Origin: Candidatus Aminicenantes bacterium RBG_19FT_COMBO_65_30
GTDB lineage: Bacteria > Acidobacteriota > Aminicenantia > Aminicenantales > Saccharicenantaceae
Assembly: GCA_001775755.1 (NCBI GenBank)
Contig: MEYF01000016.1
Location: forward strand, 1 to 39,789
Direction: 5' to 3'
Length of the DNA: 39,789 bases
Under the pieces are notes generated by a model. The model was not told where the DNA came from. It worked only from the letters and a program-made list of their open reading frames with translations, and did no database searches. Numbering within the stretch: position 1 is the first letter of the stretch; the number at the start of each line of letters is the position of its first letter. Below are positions 18,291-25,486 of this stretch, one piece after another. A program made the position numbers and the translations under genes.

Positions 18291-19457
18291 TCAACTGCTT
18301 CTCCTGATCCGAATATTGAGAGTGCTCAGCATGAACGCGTTCATCCCGGTCAATATCGCCAGAAAAATAAAATCGACACCAAGCATCATGACCCGTAAAT
18401 TGGCGATTGAGCTGTATTTTGTCTTGAGCCATTCAAGGCCCGAGTAGATGCCCAATCCGAGCCCAACAAAGAAGAGGACAAGGGCGATGATCAACGTCTT
18501 CTCCAAAGCGAAAGACGGCTCCTTATCCTTTTTGAAGTAGCCGGAAAAGACGACGAAATAATATCCAAACTTATAGAGCCAGATGATCTGATAGCCACAG
18601 ATAATGAGAATGGAAAACACCAAGATGAAATGCGAATCGATCTCAATGCTCCCCATCGTGATTTTGCCGAACATCAACATGACGGTAGGTATGATTCCCA
18701 GAACAAGGAGGCCGATCCCGGGGATCAAGAACAGCCACTTTGGCGCGAAGATCAAGATGAATTTCAGATGTCGCCATCCATCCCGCCAGGTCTTGAGGTG
18801 AGGCTTTCTGTCCCGCTGATCCTTGTAGAGCGAACAAGGGATCTCTTCAACGCGGAGGCCCAATACGCCCGCTTTGATGAGCATCTCCGAAGCGAACTCC
18901 ATTCCCGTGCTTATCAGGTGCATCCTTTCAAAAGCCGCCTTGGTAAACGCCCGCATGCCGCAATTGCAATCGGATATCCTAAGCTTGAAAAAGGTCCGGA
19001 TCAAGAATGACAAAACCGGTGTTCCCAAGTATCTATGAAGAAAAGGCATGGCGGACCTATCGATCTTTCCCTTCAGCCTGGACCCGATGATCATATCCGC
19101 TTCATGATTCCTAAGTCTTTCGATGAAAGCCGTCGCCTCCCTGAAATCGTAAGTCCCGTCCGCGTCACCCATGACGATGTACCTTCCCCGCGCGGCCTGA
19201 ATTCCCGAAAGAAGGGCACTTCCGTACCCCCTTTTCTCAACGCATACGATCCGTGCGCCATTTTGTCCGGCGATCTCGCCCGTCCGATCCGTCGACCCGT
19301 TATCTGCGGCGATGATCTCGCATCTGGAGCCAAGCCGAGCGATCGCTTCCTTGACATAGCCCAAGGCGATCGGCAGAGTATTTTCTTCGTTCAGACACGG
19401 GAGCACAAAAGAAACTTCGATGCTTTGCTGATCCTGCACTGCTTCAGGATTTATCAT
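18291..19457 (-). CDS. Family 2 glycosyltransferase, DPM1-like with C-terminal membrane helices
   Basis: A 388-residue protein. The N-terminal GT-A domain has FVLPCLNEENTL (17-28), ADNGSTDRTGEI and the metal-binding DAD at 98-100 (GDADGTYDF). After residue 235 come four hydrophobic helices, as in bacterial polyprenyl-phosphate hexosyl transferases. It should load a sugar from a nucleotide donor onto polyprenyl phosphate at the cytoplasmic face. That would supply the GT-C enzyme encoded at the end of the same operon. Gaps are 18 nt to the methyltransferase upstream and 7 nt to the radical SAM gene downstream. Confidence 0.87.
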   Translation of the reverse strand: MINPEAVQDQQSIEVSFVLPCLNEENTLPIALGYVKEAIARLGSRCEIIAADNGSTDRTGEIAGQNGARIVCVEKRGYGSALLSGIQAARGRYIVMGDADGTYDFREATAFIERLRNHEADMIIGSRLKGKIDRSAMPFLHRYLGTPVLSFLIRTFFKLRISDCNCGMRAFTKAAFERMHLISTGMEFASEMLIKAGVLGLRVEEIPCSLYKDQRDRKPHLKTWRDGWRHLKFILIFAPKWLFLIPGIGLLVLGIIPTVMLMFGKITMGSIEIDSHFILVFSILIICGYQIIWLYKFGYYFVVFSGYFKKDKEPSFALEKTLIIALVLFFVGLGLGIYSGLEWLKTKYSSIANLRVMMLGVDFIFLAILTGMNAFMLSTLNIRIRRSS

Positions 19458-19475
19458 GTTCGATGGTTCTCCGCT

Positions 19476-20240
19476 TCAAGCACCCTTTTTAACGGCGACT
19501 GCGATCACACTCAAACCGAAGCGCCGCGGCAAGAATCGTTCAACCCATTGATAAACAGGAATGATCTTGTTCATAACAACAAAACTATTTTTATTGATCG
19601 TATTGGCGAATTCCCGATCATGCCCGAGGATCTTCCCTTTCACAAAATATATCATAGCTCCGATCATATTCATGTATGTGATCCGGGATACATTGAAGCC
19701 CGCGTTGACAAGCTTTTCTTTCAGTTCTTCCAGCGTATATCTTCGAGCATGAGCGGAGGTTTTATCGATTGCACAATACAACGAAGGATGGGCCGGGACT
19801 TTTACCAGGAGGCACCCGTTGGCGGCCAAGCAGTCATAAAACAGCCTCAAGACCTTGGCGTCTTCTTTGATATGTTCCAGGACATCAAGATGCACAATGG
19901 TATCTATTCCGCGAGGGAGTTCTTCCCAACGGATATTCAGCAAGTCACATTCCCGGATTTCGATCTTCGGGCAAGAGCTGAATTTCTTTTTCAACGAGCT
20001 TATGTTATCTTGGCCGATATCGGTAGCCAGTATGTAATCGCTGTGCGGTTCAAGGATCTTTGAAGCGATCCCTATTCCCGCCCCCGCATCCCAAATCCGC
20101 CGCCCTTTCGATTCCCGAAGATAATTTAGGGACCACTGATAATAGGAAGTCAACAAGGACATTTTTTCCTGAGAGGAAAGATGCCCGACTTCATATTTAT
20201 GCGCATATCGGGATATCCTCTTCTTCTCGACTTTGCCCAA
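19476..20240 (-). CDS. SAM-dependent methyltransferase, class I
   Basis: A 254-residue methyltransferase with motif I WDAGAGIGIASKIL (about 50-63), an acidic end of strand 2 (ATDIGQDN) and DTIVHLDVLEHI, typical of Methyltransf_11/25 domains. The start appears to be TTG at 20240, since three in-frame stop codons lie directly upstream and no ATG is near. It opens the four-gene minus-strand operon with GT2, radical SAM and GT-C genes. The target is unknown: a glycan or lipid intermediate is the simplest reading. The segment is AT-richer than the pilus genes, hinting at acquisition or weaker codon selection. Confidence 0.83.
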   Translation of the reverse strand: MGKVEKKRISRYAHKYEVGHLSSQEKMSLLTSYYQWSLNYLRESKGRRIWDAGAGIGIASKILEPHSDYILATDIGQDNISSLKKKFSSCPKIEIRECDLLNIRWEELPRGIDTIVHLDVLEHIKEDAKVLRLFYDCLAANGCLLVKVPAHPSLYCAIDKTSAHARRYTLEELKEKLVNAGFNVSRITYMNMIGAMIYFVKGKILGHDREFANTINKNSFVVMNKIIPVYQWVERFLPRRFGLSVIAVAVKKGA

Positions 20241-20312
20241 ATCGATTCTCTATTATCAGGACTGCGGCTTTTGTATCTCCGATTGAATACTAAACAACCA
20301 CAATAGATGATG

Positions 20313-20490
20313 TCAAGGCAAACAGTGGCTTTCGTCGGCAGGCTCGACCGCCGCGGCCGCCACGGCTGGAGCCCGATAGACCGCCGGGCGGAAGCCCTGA
20401 ACAGGATACTCGGGAAGGTCCTTCTCCTTGCCGTTGACGAGAACATCATCAAAGAATTGAGAATAAACGCGGTTTTTGATAAAACCTGTA
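20313..20490 (-). pseudogene. Possible 3' remnant of a minus-strand gene
   Basis: The 253-nt gap between the divergent methyltransferase and YfhO-like genes contains an open minus-strand stretch of about 55 codons ending at 20313 (VYSQFFDDVLVNGKEKDLPEY, then VQGFRPAVY). Its composition is protein-like, but it has no start of its own: the frame only stays open by running into the YfhO-like gene on the other strand. It may be the tail of a gene truncated by rearrangement. I see no other feature in the gap. Confidence 0.2.
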
Positions 20491-20493
20491 AGC

Positions 20494-22830
20494 ATGATTC
20501 CGGATCGAAGCGCGGCCGGTCTCGTCTCTAAGAAAGACCTTTTCTTCTTTGCCTTATTCGTCGCCCTTTTTCTTCTCGTTTTCAGGGAGTTCTTCTTCAC
20601 GAACCGCGTCTTCTTCGAGCGGGACACGACCGTCGTCGAGGCCCCGGTCAAGAAACTCACCGTTCAATTGCTTAAGGAGGGGAACTTCGCCCTGTGGACG
20701 GACGCCCACGGCAACGGCCAGCCGTTCCTGGCCAATCCGAAGAACGCGGTCTTTTATCCGACGACCTGGCTCTATCTCATCCTGCCGCTTTTCACGGCCT
20801 TCAAGCTCCACTATTTCATCCATGTCATCCTCGGCTGGCTCGGCCTCTACGTCCTCTGCGGGTCCTATTCCTTTTCAAAAAAGGCCTCGTTCCTGGGGGC
20901 GTCGCTTTTCGCCTTCAGCGGCATGTATCTCTCGTCTTTCGAGTTCTACAACCACATCGCGGTTCTGGCCTGGATGCCCTGGGTTCTTTGGCTCCTCCAC
21001 CAGGACGCCCGGCCCGGACGAGCGCGGATCGTTCCTCTCGTGTTCCTCTGGGTCCTGATGATCCTGGCCGGCGCCCCGGAGTTCATCCTGATGACGCTTT
21101 TTCTTGCCGCCGGTCAGGCTTTCTTCACGGCCGGCCAATGGAAAAAGAAGATCGCTTCAGCGGTCCTCTCCCTGTTCCTGGCCTCGTTGATCTCGGCGGC
21201 CCAAATCCTCCCATCGATCGAACTGCTGGGTCGGACCGAGAGGGCCGCCCAATCCGCCCAGTGGCCGCTCGAGCTCGTCCAGCTCTCCAACCTGCCGTTC
21301 CCCCATTTTTTGGGAAACGACCGGCAGCCCGGGCACGATGACTTCTGGGGCCGGCACCTCTTCGACCAGCAATTCCCCTTGTATTACAGCCTTTATATGG
21401 GCGTTGGCGCCCTTCTCCTGTTCCTCTTCGGACTGAGGAAGCCCTGGGATAGGCGGCAAAAAATAATCCTGCTCATGTTCTTTGTCTTTTTCCTTCTCTC
21501 GTGCGGCCGCCATTCGCCCTTCTTCTTCCTCTACAGGTTCATCCCCGCGCTGTCTTCGATCAGATACCCGATCAAGTTCTTCCTGGGCTCCGTGTTCTGC
21601 CTGTCGATCCTCGCCGCCTTTGGATTCGACAGGGTTACAGACGCCGGGAAACCGGGCAGGAAAGCTGTTTCCTTCATGGCTGTTGCGGCGGGTTTCGGCC
21701 TCCCTCTCTTCTGGCTGTTCAAACGGCCGATGCTTGGTATTCTGAACAAGCTGTTTATCATCGACCGGGACGAATCGTTCCGGGAGTTGGGCCGGTCCAT
21801 CGAGATAGGCTTCGTCCTCCTGGCCGTTTACGCCCTGATATTTTTCCTGCTTCACCGGACGAAGGGACGAGGCCGGATCCTGGGCTGGACGCTTATCGCC
21901 CTCGCCGTCCTTGACCCCGCCTATCACAACAGGTATGTCAATCCGACCGTGCCCGCCTCGTTCTACGACACACCGCCCCTCCCGGGCCTCCTCACCGCTC
22001 CGCTCGCCATTTACCGGGACGAGCTCTATTCCCCGTTCCTCAAGGAGACGATTGGAGATAACGTCAAGCTCCTTCGCTTTTTCCGGAAGAGCCTTTATCC
22101 ATTCACCTGGATGGGCGACGGCGTGCGATATGTCTTCAATTGGGACTTCTACGGGACCTATTCGCGCCGCTATCTCGACCTGAGGGAAGCCTATAAAGGA
22201 CTGCCTCCGAGGGATCAGTTCAAGGTCTTGAAATACATCGGCTGCGCCGCGCATATCGGCTACGAACCGTTATTCTCCAGGGAAAGCGCCCAACGGCTTC
22301 AGATCGAGGGCGTCGATGTCTGGCTCGAGCGGATCGCCGAAGCGGGCGCCTCGCCGTTCATCGCCTTCCGCGCCCTCCGGGCGGCGGAAGTCAAAGACAA
22401 GCTCGGGATCTTCGTCGGTGATGAGTTCGACCCGCTCAAGGAAATCATCACCGAAAAGGACGTCCTCCCGCCCGGGTCACTTGGGATTACAGACACGAAA
22501 GCCGGAGCGGTCCTTATCCGAAAGGAGATCCAAGGACGGGGATGGTACTCCGTGAGCTCGCCTTGTGAAGGGATTGCCGTGTTTCCCGGAAACGCCGCCC
22601 CCGGCTGGCGTGCCCGGATCGACGGCCGGAGGACGGAGGTCTTCGAGGCGAATCTCTTCGCCAAGGGCGTCCTGGTCCCGGCCGGGGACCAGGAGATCGT
22701 CCTGCGCTATCTTCCGGCGAGTTTTCTTTGGGGGGTGGTCATCAGCCTGGCGTCGATCGGCCTCATTCCCGCCGGCGCCTGCATCCTCGGCAGACGGGCT
22801 AAAAGAAGGGTCCGCCGCGCATCCCTTTGA
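20494..22830 (+). CDS. YfhO-family membrane protein
   Basis: A 778-residue polytopic protein. About twelve hydrophobic helices fill residues 15-475. A soluble domain follows, and the C-terminus (about 690-778) carries the family signature GNAAPGWRARIDGRR, then FAKGVLVPAGDQEIVLRY, ending in a final helix. YfhO-type proteins of Firmicutes modify teichoic acids with sugars as GT-C-like enzymes. Here an external glycan-modifying role is inferred. The N-terminal loop WTDAHGNGQPFLANPKNAVF is also typical. An in-frame TTG at 20476 is possible, but the ATG at 20494 is preferred. Its last 32 nt overlap the end of the convergent DUF362 gene. Confidence 0.8.
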   Translation: MIPDRSAAGLVSKKDLFFFALFVALFLLVFREFFFTNRVFFERDTTVVEAPVKKLTVQLLKEGNFALWTDAHGNGQPFLANPKNAVFYPTTWLYLILPLFTAFKLHYFIHVILGWLGLYVLCGSYSFSKKASFLGASLFAFSGMYLSSFEFYNHIAVLAWMPWVLWLLHQDARPGRARIVPLVFLWVLMILAGAPEFILMTLFLAAGQAFFTAGQWKKKIASAVLSLFLASLISAAQILPSIELLGRTERAAQSAQWPLELVQLSNLPFPHFLGNDRQPGHDDFWGRHLFDQQFPLYYSLYMGVGALLLFLFGLRKPWDRRQKIILLMFFVFFLLSCGRHSPFFFLYRFIPALSSIRYPIKFFLGSVFCLSILAAFGFDRVTDAGKPGRKAVSFMAVAAGFGLPLFWLFKRPMLGILNKLFIIDRDESFRELGRSIEIGFVLLAVYALIFFLLHRTKGRGRILGWTLIALAVLDPAYHNRYVNPTVPASFYDTPPLPGLLTAPLAIYRDELYSPFLKETIGDNVKLLRFFRKSLYPFTWMGDGVRYVFNWDFYGTYSRRYLDLREAYKGLPPRDQFKVLKYIGCAAHIGYEPLFSRESAQRLQIEGVDVWLERIAEAGASPFIAFRALRAAEVKDKLGIFVGDEFDPLKEIITEKDVLPPGSLGITDTKAGAVLIRKEIQGRGWYSVSSPCEGIAVFPGNAAPGWRARIDGRRTEVFEANLFAKGVLVPAGDQEIVLRYLPASFLWGVVISLASIGLIPAGACILGRRAKRRVRRASL

Positions 22831-23770
22831 ACTCATCCGGACAATCGAACTGCGCCGCGAATCTTGCGGGCCGTTCCCCCCGGATGACGACGTCCTGCGG
22901 CGTCAGTCCGGGCAGGAACCGGCCGGCCTGGGCGAGATAAAGGATCTTCCGCGGGTCGAACCCCATCATGCGGGCGGCCGTTGAGTCGGCGGCCAGGGGG
23001 AAGGGGCTCAGGACCAGGGCGCCGACAGGCTTGGCCTTTCCCATGATCGGACCGTCTCCCTCCATGCCGACGACTCCGTCGATGATGCTGTAGTGGACCT
23101 TGACCGTCCGGGCCAGGTCCAGAATGGACCTTTCGATCCCCCTGTAGTGGAGCAGATTCTTAGGCCAGCCATAGTAGATCCCCGGCAGAACGCCGAAGAG
23201 GTTCTTCAGGCACAGAGTGACCCCGACCCAATGATGGGTTTTCAATTTGGGCAGGCTGATCAGGACATCGGCTTCGGCCACGGGCTTAGCCAGATAAAAA
23301 CGCGGAAGGCCGGTCAGGCCGCCCTTGTTCGGCACGGCCACGGCATCGCCGTGGTTGAGGTCCACGCAGCCGACCTTCTTGTCCAGGATGGACCTGAGGG
23401 ATGGGTTGAGGACGGAAAACCAGGGGTCTCGCCGGTGTCCTGAGGCCTCTCCCACAATGACTTCCGCCGCCCCGAGGCGTAGGCAGGCGTGGGCCACATT
23501 GGCGATAACGGCTGGATTCGTGTTGATCGGACGCTCCGGGTGAGCTTCCACGAAATTCGGCTTCAGGAGGACCTTTTTCCCTTTGAGCGCCAGGCCGTCG
23601 CCTGCCATGACGGCCGCGATTTCCTTTTCCAGATCCCTGCCGTAATCGGGCATGGGGAGCAGCGTCACCGGGCACGGGACCGAGGCTTGCTGAGCGCCAT
23701 AGGCCGGTCCTCCGAAGGCCGCGGCGTTCGCCAGGACAACGGTGTTTTTCAGGAATTCGCGCCTTTTCAT
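22799..23770 (-). CDS. Tat-exported DUF362 domain protein
   Basis: A 323-residue DUF362 protein with a twin-arginine signal: KRREFLKN (residues 2-9), then VVLANAAAFGGPAYGA with a probable cleavage after AYGA. Export in folded form suggests a cofactor. Family marks are VLLKPNFVEAHP (about 67-78), SLPKLKTHHWVGVTLCLKNLFG, IDGVVGMEGDGPI and DSTAARMMGFDP. No ferredoxin Cys cluster is present. The start overlaps the stop of the upstream toroid gene by 4 nt (ATGA type), so the two are coupled. The partner suggests chemistry on a terpenoid or other lipid outside the cytoplasm, but this is inference. Confidence 0.82.
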   Translation of the reverse strand: MKRREFLKNTVVLANAAAFGGPAYGAQQASVPCPVTLLPMPDYGRDLEKEIAAVMAGDGLALKGKKVLLKPNFVEAHPERPINTNPAVIANVAHACLRLGAAEVIVGEASGHRRDPWFSVLNPSLRSILDKKVGCVDLNHGDAVAVPNKGGLTGLPRFYLAKPVAEADVLISLPKLKTHHWVGVTLCLKNLFGVLPGIYYGWPKNLLHYRGIERSILDLARTVKVHYSIIDGVVGMEGDGPIMGKAKPVGALVLSPFPLAADSTAARMMGFDPRKILYLAQAGRFLPGLTPQDVVIRGERPARFAAQFDCPDEFKGMRGGPFF

Positions 23771-24633
23771 GGGATGAGCACTTTTATCCCGGAGATAGCG
23801 ATCAGGCCCAGGGCGAAATTTCCCGCGTGGAATTCCTCATCACGCAGGGAAGCCATGACATTCAGGAGCTTCACCCTCGCCCGGCCGCCGTCCCGCCCGT
23901 AGCTGTCAAGGCCCAGGAGAGCCCAGGAGAGGCCGCTCAGGGACTCGATCTTTTCCTGGTTCTTTTCCATGAGCTCCAGGCTGGCGCCGAGCCGCTTGGG
24001 GTCGCCGTGCCCATGGAGGGCGACGAGGGCCAGTCCGGTCGTGTCCCAGAAGGGCAACAATTCCGTTCCGTCCAGGGCCGGGTTGCCGTAGTTCCAGCCG
24101 CCCGAAGGGATCTGCCGGTCCAAAAGGAAGCGGACGCCTTCTTCAGCCCGGGCATGTCCGCCCAACCCGAAAAGGCTGAGGGCGATGAGGGACCAGGCGG
24201 TCGGCTCCACCCAGCCGAAAGTCCCGCGGACCCAGGGCCAACCGGTCAGGGTGTCGTCCTGCCTGAGCCTCGGGTCTTTTGGCGCGGTTACCGAGCGCAG
24301 CGAGAGGAGGAAGTCGAGGGCCCGTTTCGCGTTCTCCGCGAGCCCGAAATGATGGAATACTATGGCCGCCTGGGCGGTCAGCCAAACACCCTGATCGCGG
24401 TGCCCGGGGTCGACGCCGACGGACCCGTCCGGAGTCTGCAGTTTTTGCGCCCAGTCCAGAAGGGGCTTGACGCGTTCGGCCGGGGCCCCGGAGACGGACA
24501 GGGCCAGGGCGGTGAGAAGGGTCGGCTCTGCGGCTGAGGCGTTGCCTCGATAATAGGGCAGCCCGCCGTCCGGGAGAATGAACGACCGGAGCCTTCCGAC
24601 GAGAGTCGGGGTTTCGGACACGGAGCGCTCCAT
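23767..24633 (-). CDS. Prenyltransferase/squalene-oxidase-repeat (alpha-alpha toroid) protein
   Basis: A 288-residue all-helical protein with repeats like those of terpenoid cyclases and protein prenyltransferase beta subunits: DGGLPYYRGN (about 22-31), TPDGSVGVD, WVEPTAWSLIAL (about 146-157) and PSGGWNYGNPALDG (about 178-191). It lacks the DXDD acid motif of squalene-hopene cyclase (PFWDTTGLAL is at the nearest place) and is half the cyclase length, so it is probably a substrate-binding toroid rather than a classical cyclase. No signal peptide is visible. It is first in a two-gene operon with the Tat-DUF362 gene. Its TATAAT lies 9 nt before the ATG. Confidence 0.72.
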   Translation of the reverse strand: MERSVSETPTLVGRLRSFILPDGGLPYYRGNASAAEPTLLTALALSVSGAPAERVKPLLDWAQKLQTPDGSVGVDPGHRDQGVWLTAQAAIVFHHFGLAENAKRALDFLLSLRSVTAPKDPRLRQDDTLTGWPWVRGTFGWVEPTAWSLIALSLFGLGGHARAEEGVRFLLDRQIPSGGWNYGNPALDGTELLPFWDTTGLALVALHGHGDPKRLGASLELMEKNQEKIESLSGLSWALLGLDSYGRDGGRARVKLLNVMASLRDEEFHAGNFALGLIAISGIKVLIP

Positions 24634-24642
24634 GACGTCATC

Positions 24643-24648
24643 ATTATA
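24643..24648 (-). promoter_or_regulatory. -10 box for the toroid/DUF362 operon
   Basis: TATAAT on the minus strand, 9 nt before the ATG. No strong -35 is seen: TTGCCC with a 19-nt spacer is the best. Transcription would start within a few nt of the start codon. Confidence 0.4.
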
Positions 24649-24675
24649 ACCCAGGTTGAGGAAATGCGGGCAAAA

Positions 24676-24702
24676 AAAAGGGGCGGCGAAGCCGCCCCTT
24701 TT
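24676..24702 (-). terminator. Rho-independent terminator of pilA
   Basis: A perfect 12-bp stem (24676-24687 with 24691-24702; GC core GGGGCGGC) and a 3-nt loop, followed on the minus strand by eight T residues (24672-24679 complement). It lies about 27 nt after the pilA stop. The T tract on the other strand is four long, so it works best for pilA. It insulates the toroid operon downstream. Confidence 0.92.
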
Positions 24703-24728
24703 AAAACGCGTTAGGATCAGACTTGAGA

Positions 24729-25286
24729 TCAGCTCCCGACGTTAGTCCTGGGTCCGGCAACCCATGAGCCGTTCCAAGCCACGAGGTCGTTGTCGAAACT
24801 GGTCATCCCGGTAACGGTATACAGGCCGGCTTCCGGATTCGTGGGGTTATAGGTCGCTGCACTAATAGGACCAGAGCCCTTATTCCTTCCGAAAGAAGCC
24901 ATCGCGAAATCATCGGCGGCGGGAGCGTTCGTCCCGGTCGCACCGGTGATCAATGAGGCGACGGTTGTTCCGACATAGGCCTGGTAAGGCGTGTTCCAGG
25001 GGTCTTGGATGGGGATGACTTTGACGTAGAACGAGGCGATGCGCTGTATGAAGGTGTTGTTCGACACAAGGGGACCCGCCTGCGTGACGGCCGTCCAATC
25101 CCCGCGGTCCGTGATGTAATCCACCGCGGCCGTGGAGACCGTCATGATCTCCTTCATGGCCGATTTCTGCTTGGCCTTCTGAATGGCCTCGAGGGCGTTC
25201 GGGATCAGAAGGGCCGCCAGGATGCCGATGATCGCGACGACGATCAGCAGCTCGATGAGGGTGAATCCTCTCATCTTCTTGATCAT
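24729..25286 (-). CDS. pilA: Type IV major pilin
   Basis: A 185-residue prepilin with a 7-residue leader MIKKMRG, cleavage before FTLIELLIVVAIIGILAALL (+5 Glu), and an unbroken hydrophobic helix continuing as PNALEAIQKAKQKSAMKEI. The body contains QDPWNTPYQAYVG, reminiscent of the DPWGxPY block of GspG pseudopilins, so it is a GspG-like pilin fold. No C-terminal disulfide loop is present (no cysteines). Major-pilin identity is supported by its own sigma-54 promoter, a perfect AAGGAGG 6 nt before the ATG, a strong terminator, and its place after pilB-T-C-S-R. It polymerises into the pilus shaft after processing by PilD, which is not in the window. Confidence 0.9.
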   Translation of the reverse strand: MIKKMRGFTLIELLIVVAIIGILAALLIPNALEAIQKAKQKSAMKEIMTVSTAAVDYITDRGDWTAVTQAGPLVSNNTFIQRIASFYVKVIPIQDPWNTPYQAYVGTTVASLITGATGTNAPAADDFAMASFGRNKGSGPISAATYNPTNPEAGLYTVTGMTSFDNDLVAWNGSWVAGPRTNVGS

Positions 25287-25344
25287 TGAAAACCTCCTTA
25301 AGATTCCCTAGCTGATCTCCTCAGCCGGGTTGTTTGCCACTCTT

Positions 25345-25381
25345 AGTTGGCACCCATATTATAGCAATATCCGTGCCAACT
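25345..25381. repeat. Perfect inverted repeat around the pilA promoter
   Basis: AGTTGGCAC (25345-25353) and GTGCCAACT (25373-25381) are exact reverse complements separated by 19 nt; inside, ATATT (25356-25360) and AATAT (25366-25370) also pair. The upstream arm, in pilA sense, is the -24 element. The predicted transcription start lies in the other arm. Confidence 0.75.
25363..25378 (-). promoter_or_regulatory. Sigma-54 (-24/-12) promoter of pilA
   Basis: On the minus strand TGGCACGGATATTGCT matches the consensus TGGCACG-N4-TTGCW at every fixed position. Transcription should begin near 25352, leaving a leader of about 66 nt with AAGGAGG at 25293-25299. The adjacent NtrC-type PilR gene is the expected activator. 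Confidence 0.92.
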
Positions 25382-25417
25382 TTGCTAGCGTTTTAAGTAA
25401 TAGATATTAAACGATAT

Positions 25418-25467
25418 ACAACTGTTGTCTTGGGGCAAGCGGAAAAAACGATGACATCTTTTGTCAT
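25418..25467. promoter_or_regulatory. Candidate PilR enhancer sites upstream of pilA
   Basis: Two dyads lie 66-115 nt upstream of the predicted start: ATGACA-N5-TGTCAT at 25451-25467 and ACAACTGTTGT at 25418-25428. Position is right for sigma-54 enhancer binding. That PilR binds them is inference. Confidence 0.4.
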
Positions 25468-25486
25468 TTTTGCCGTTATTTGTCTA

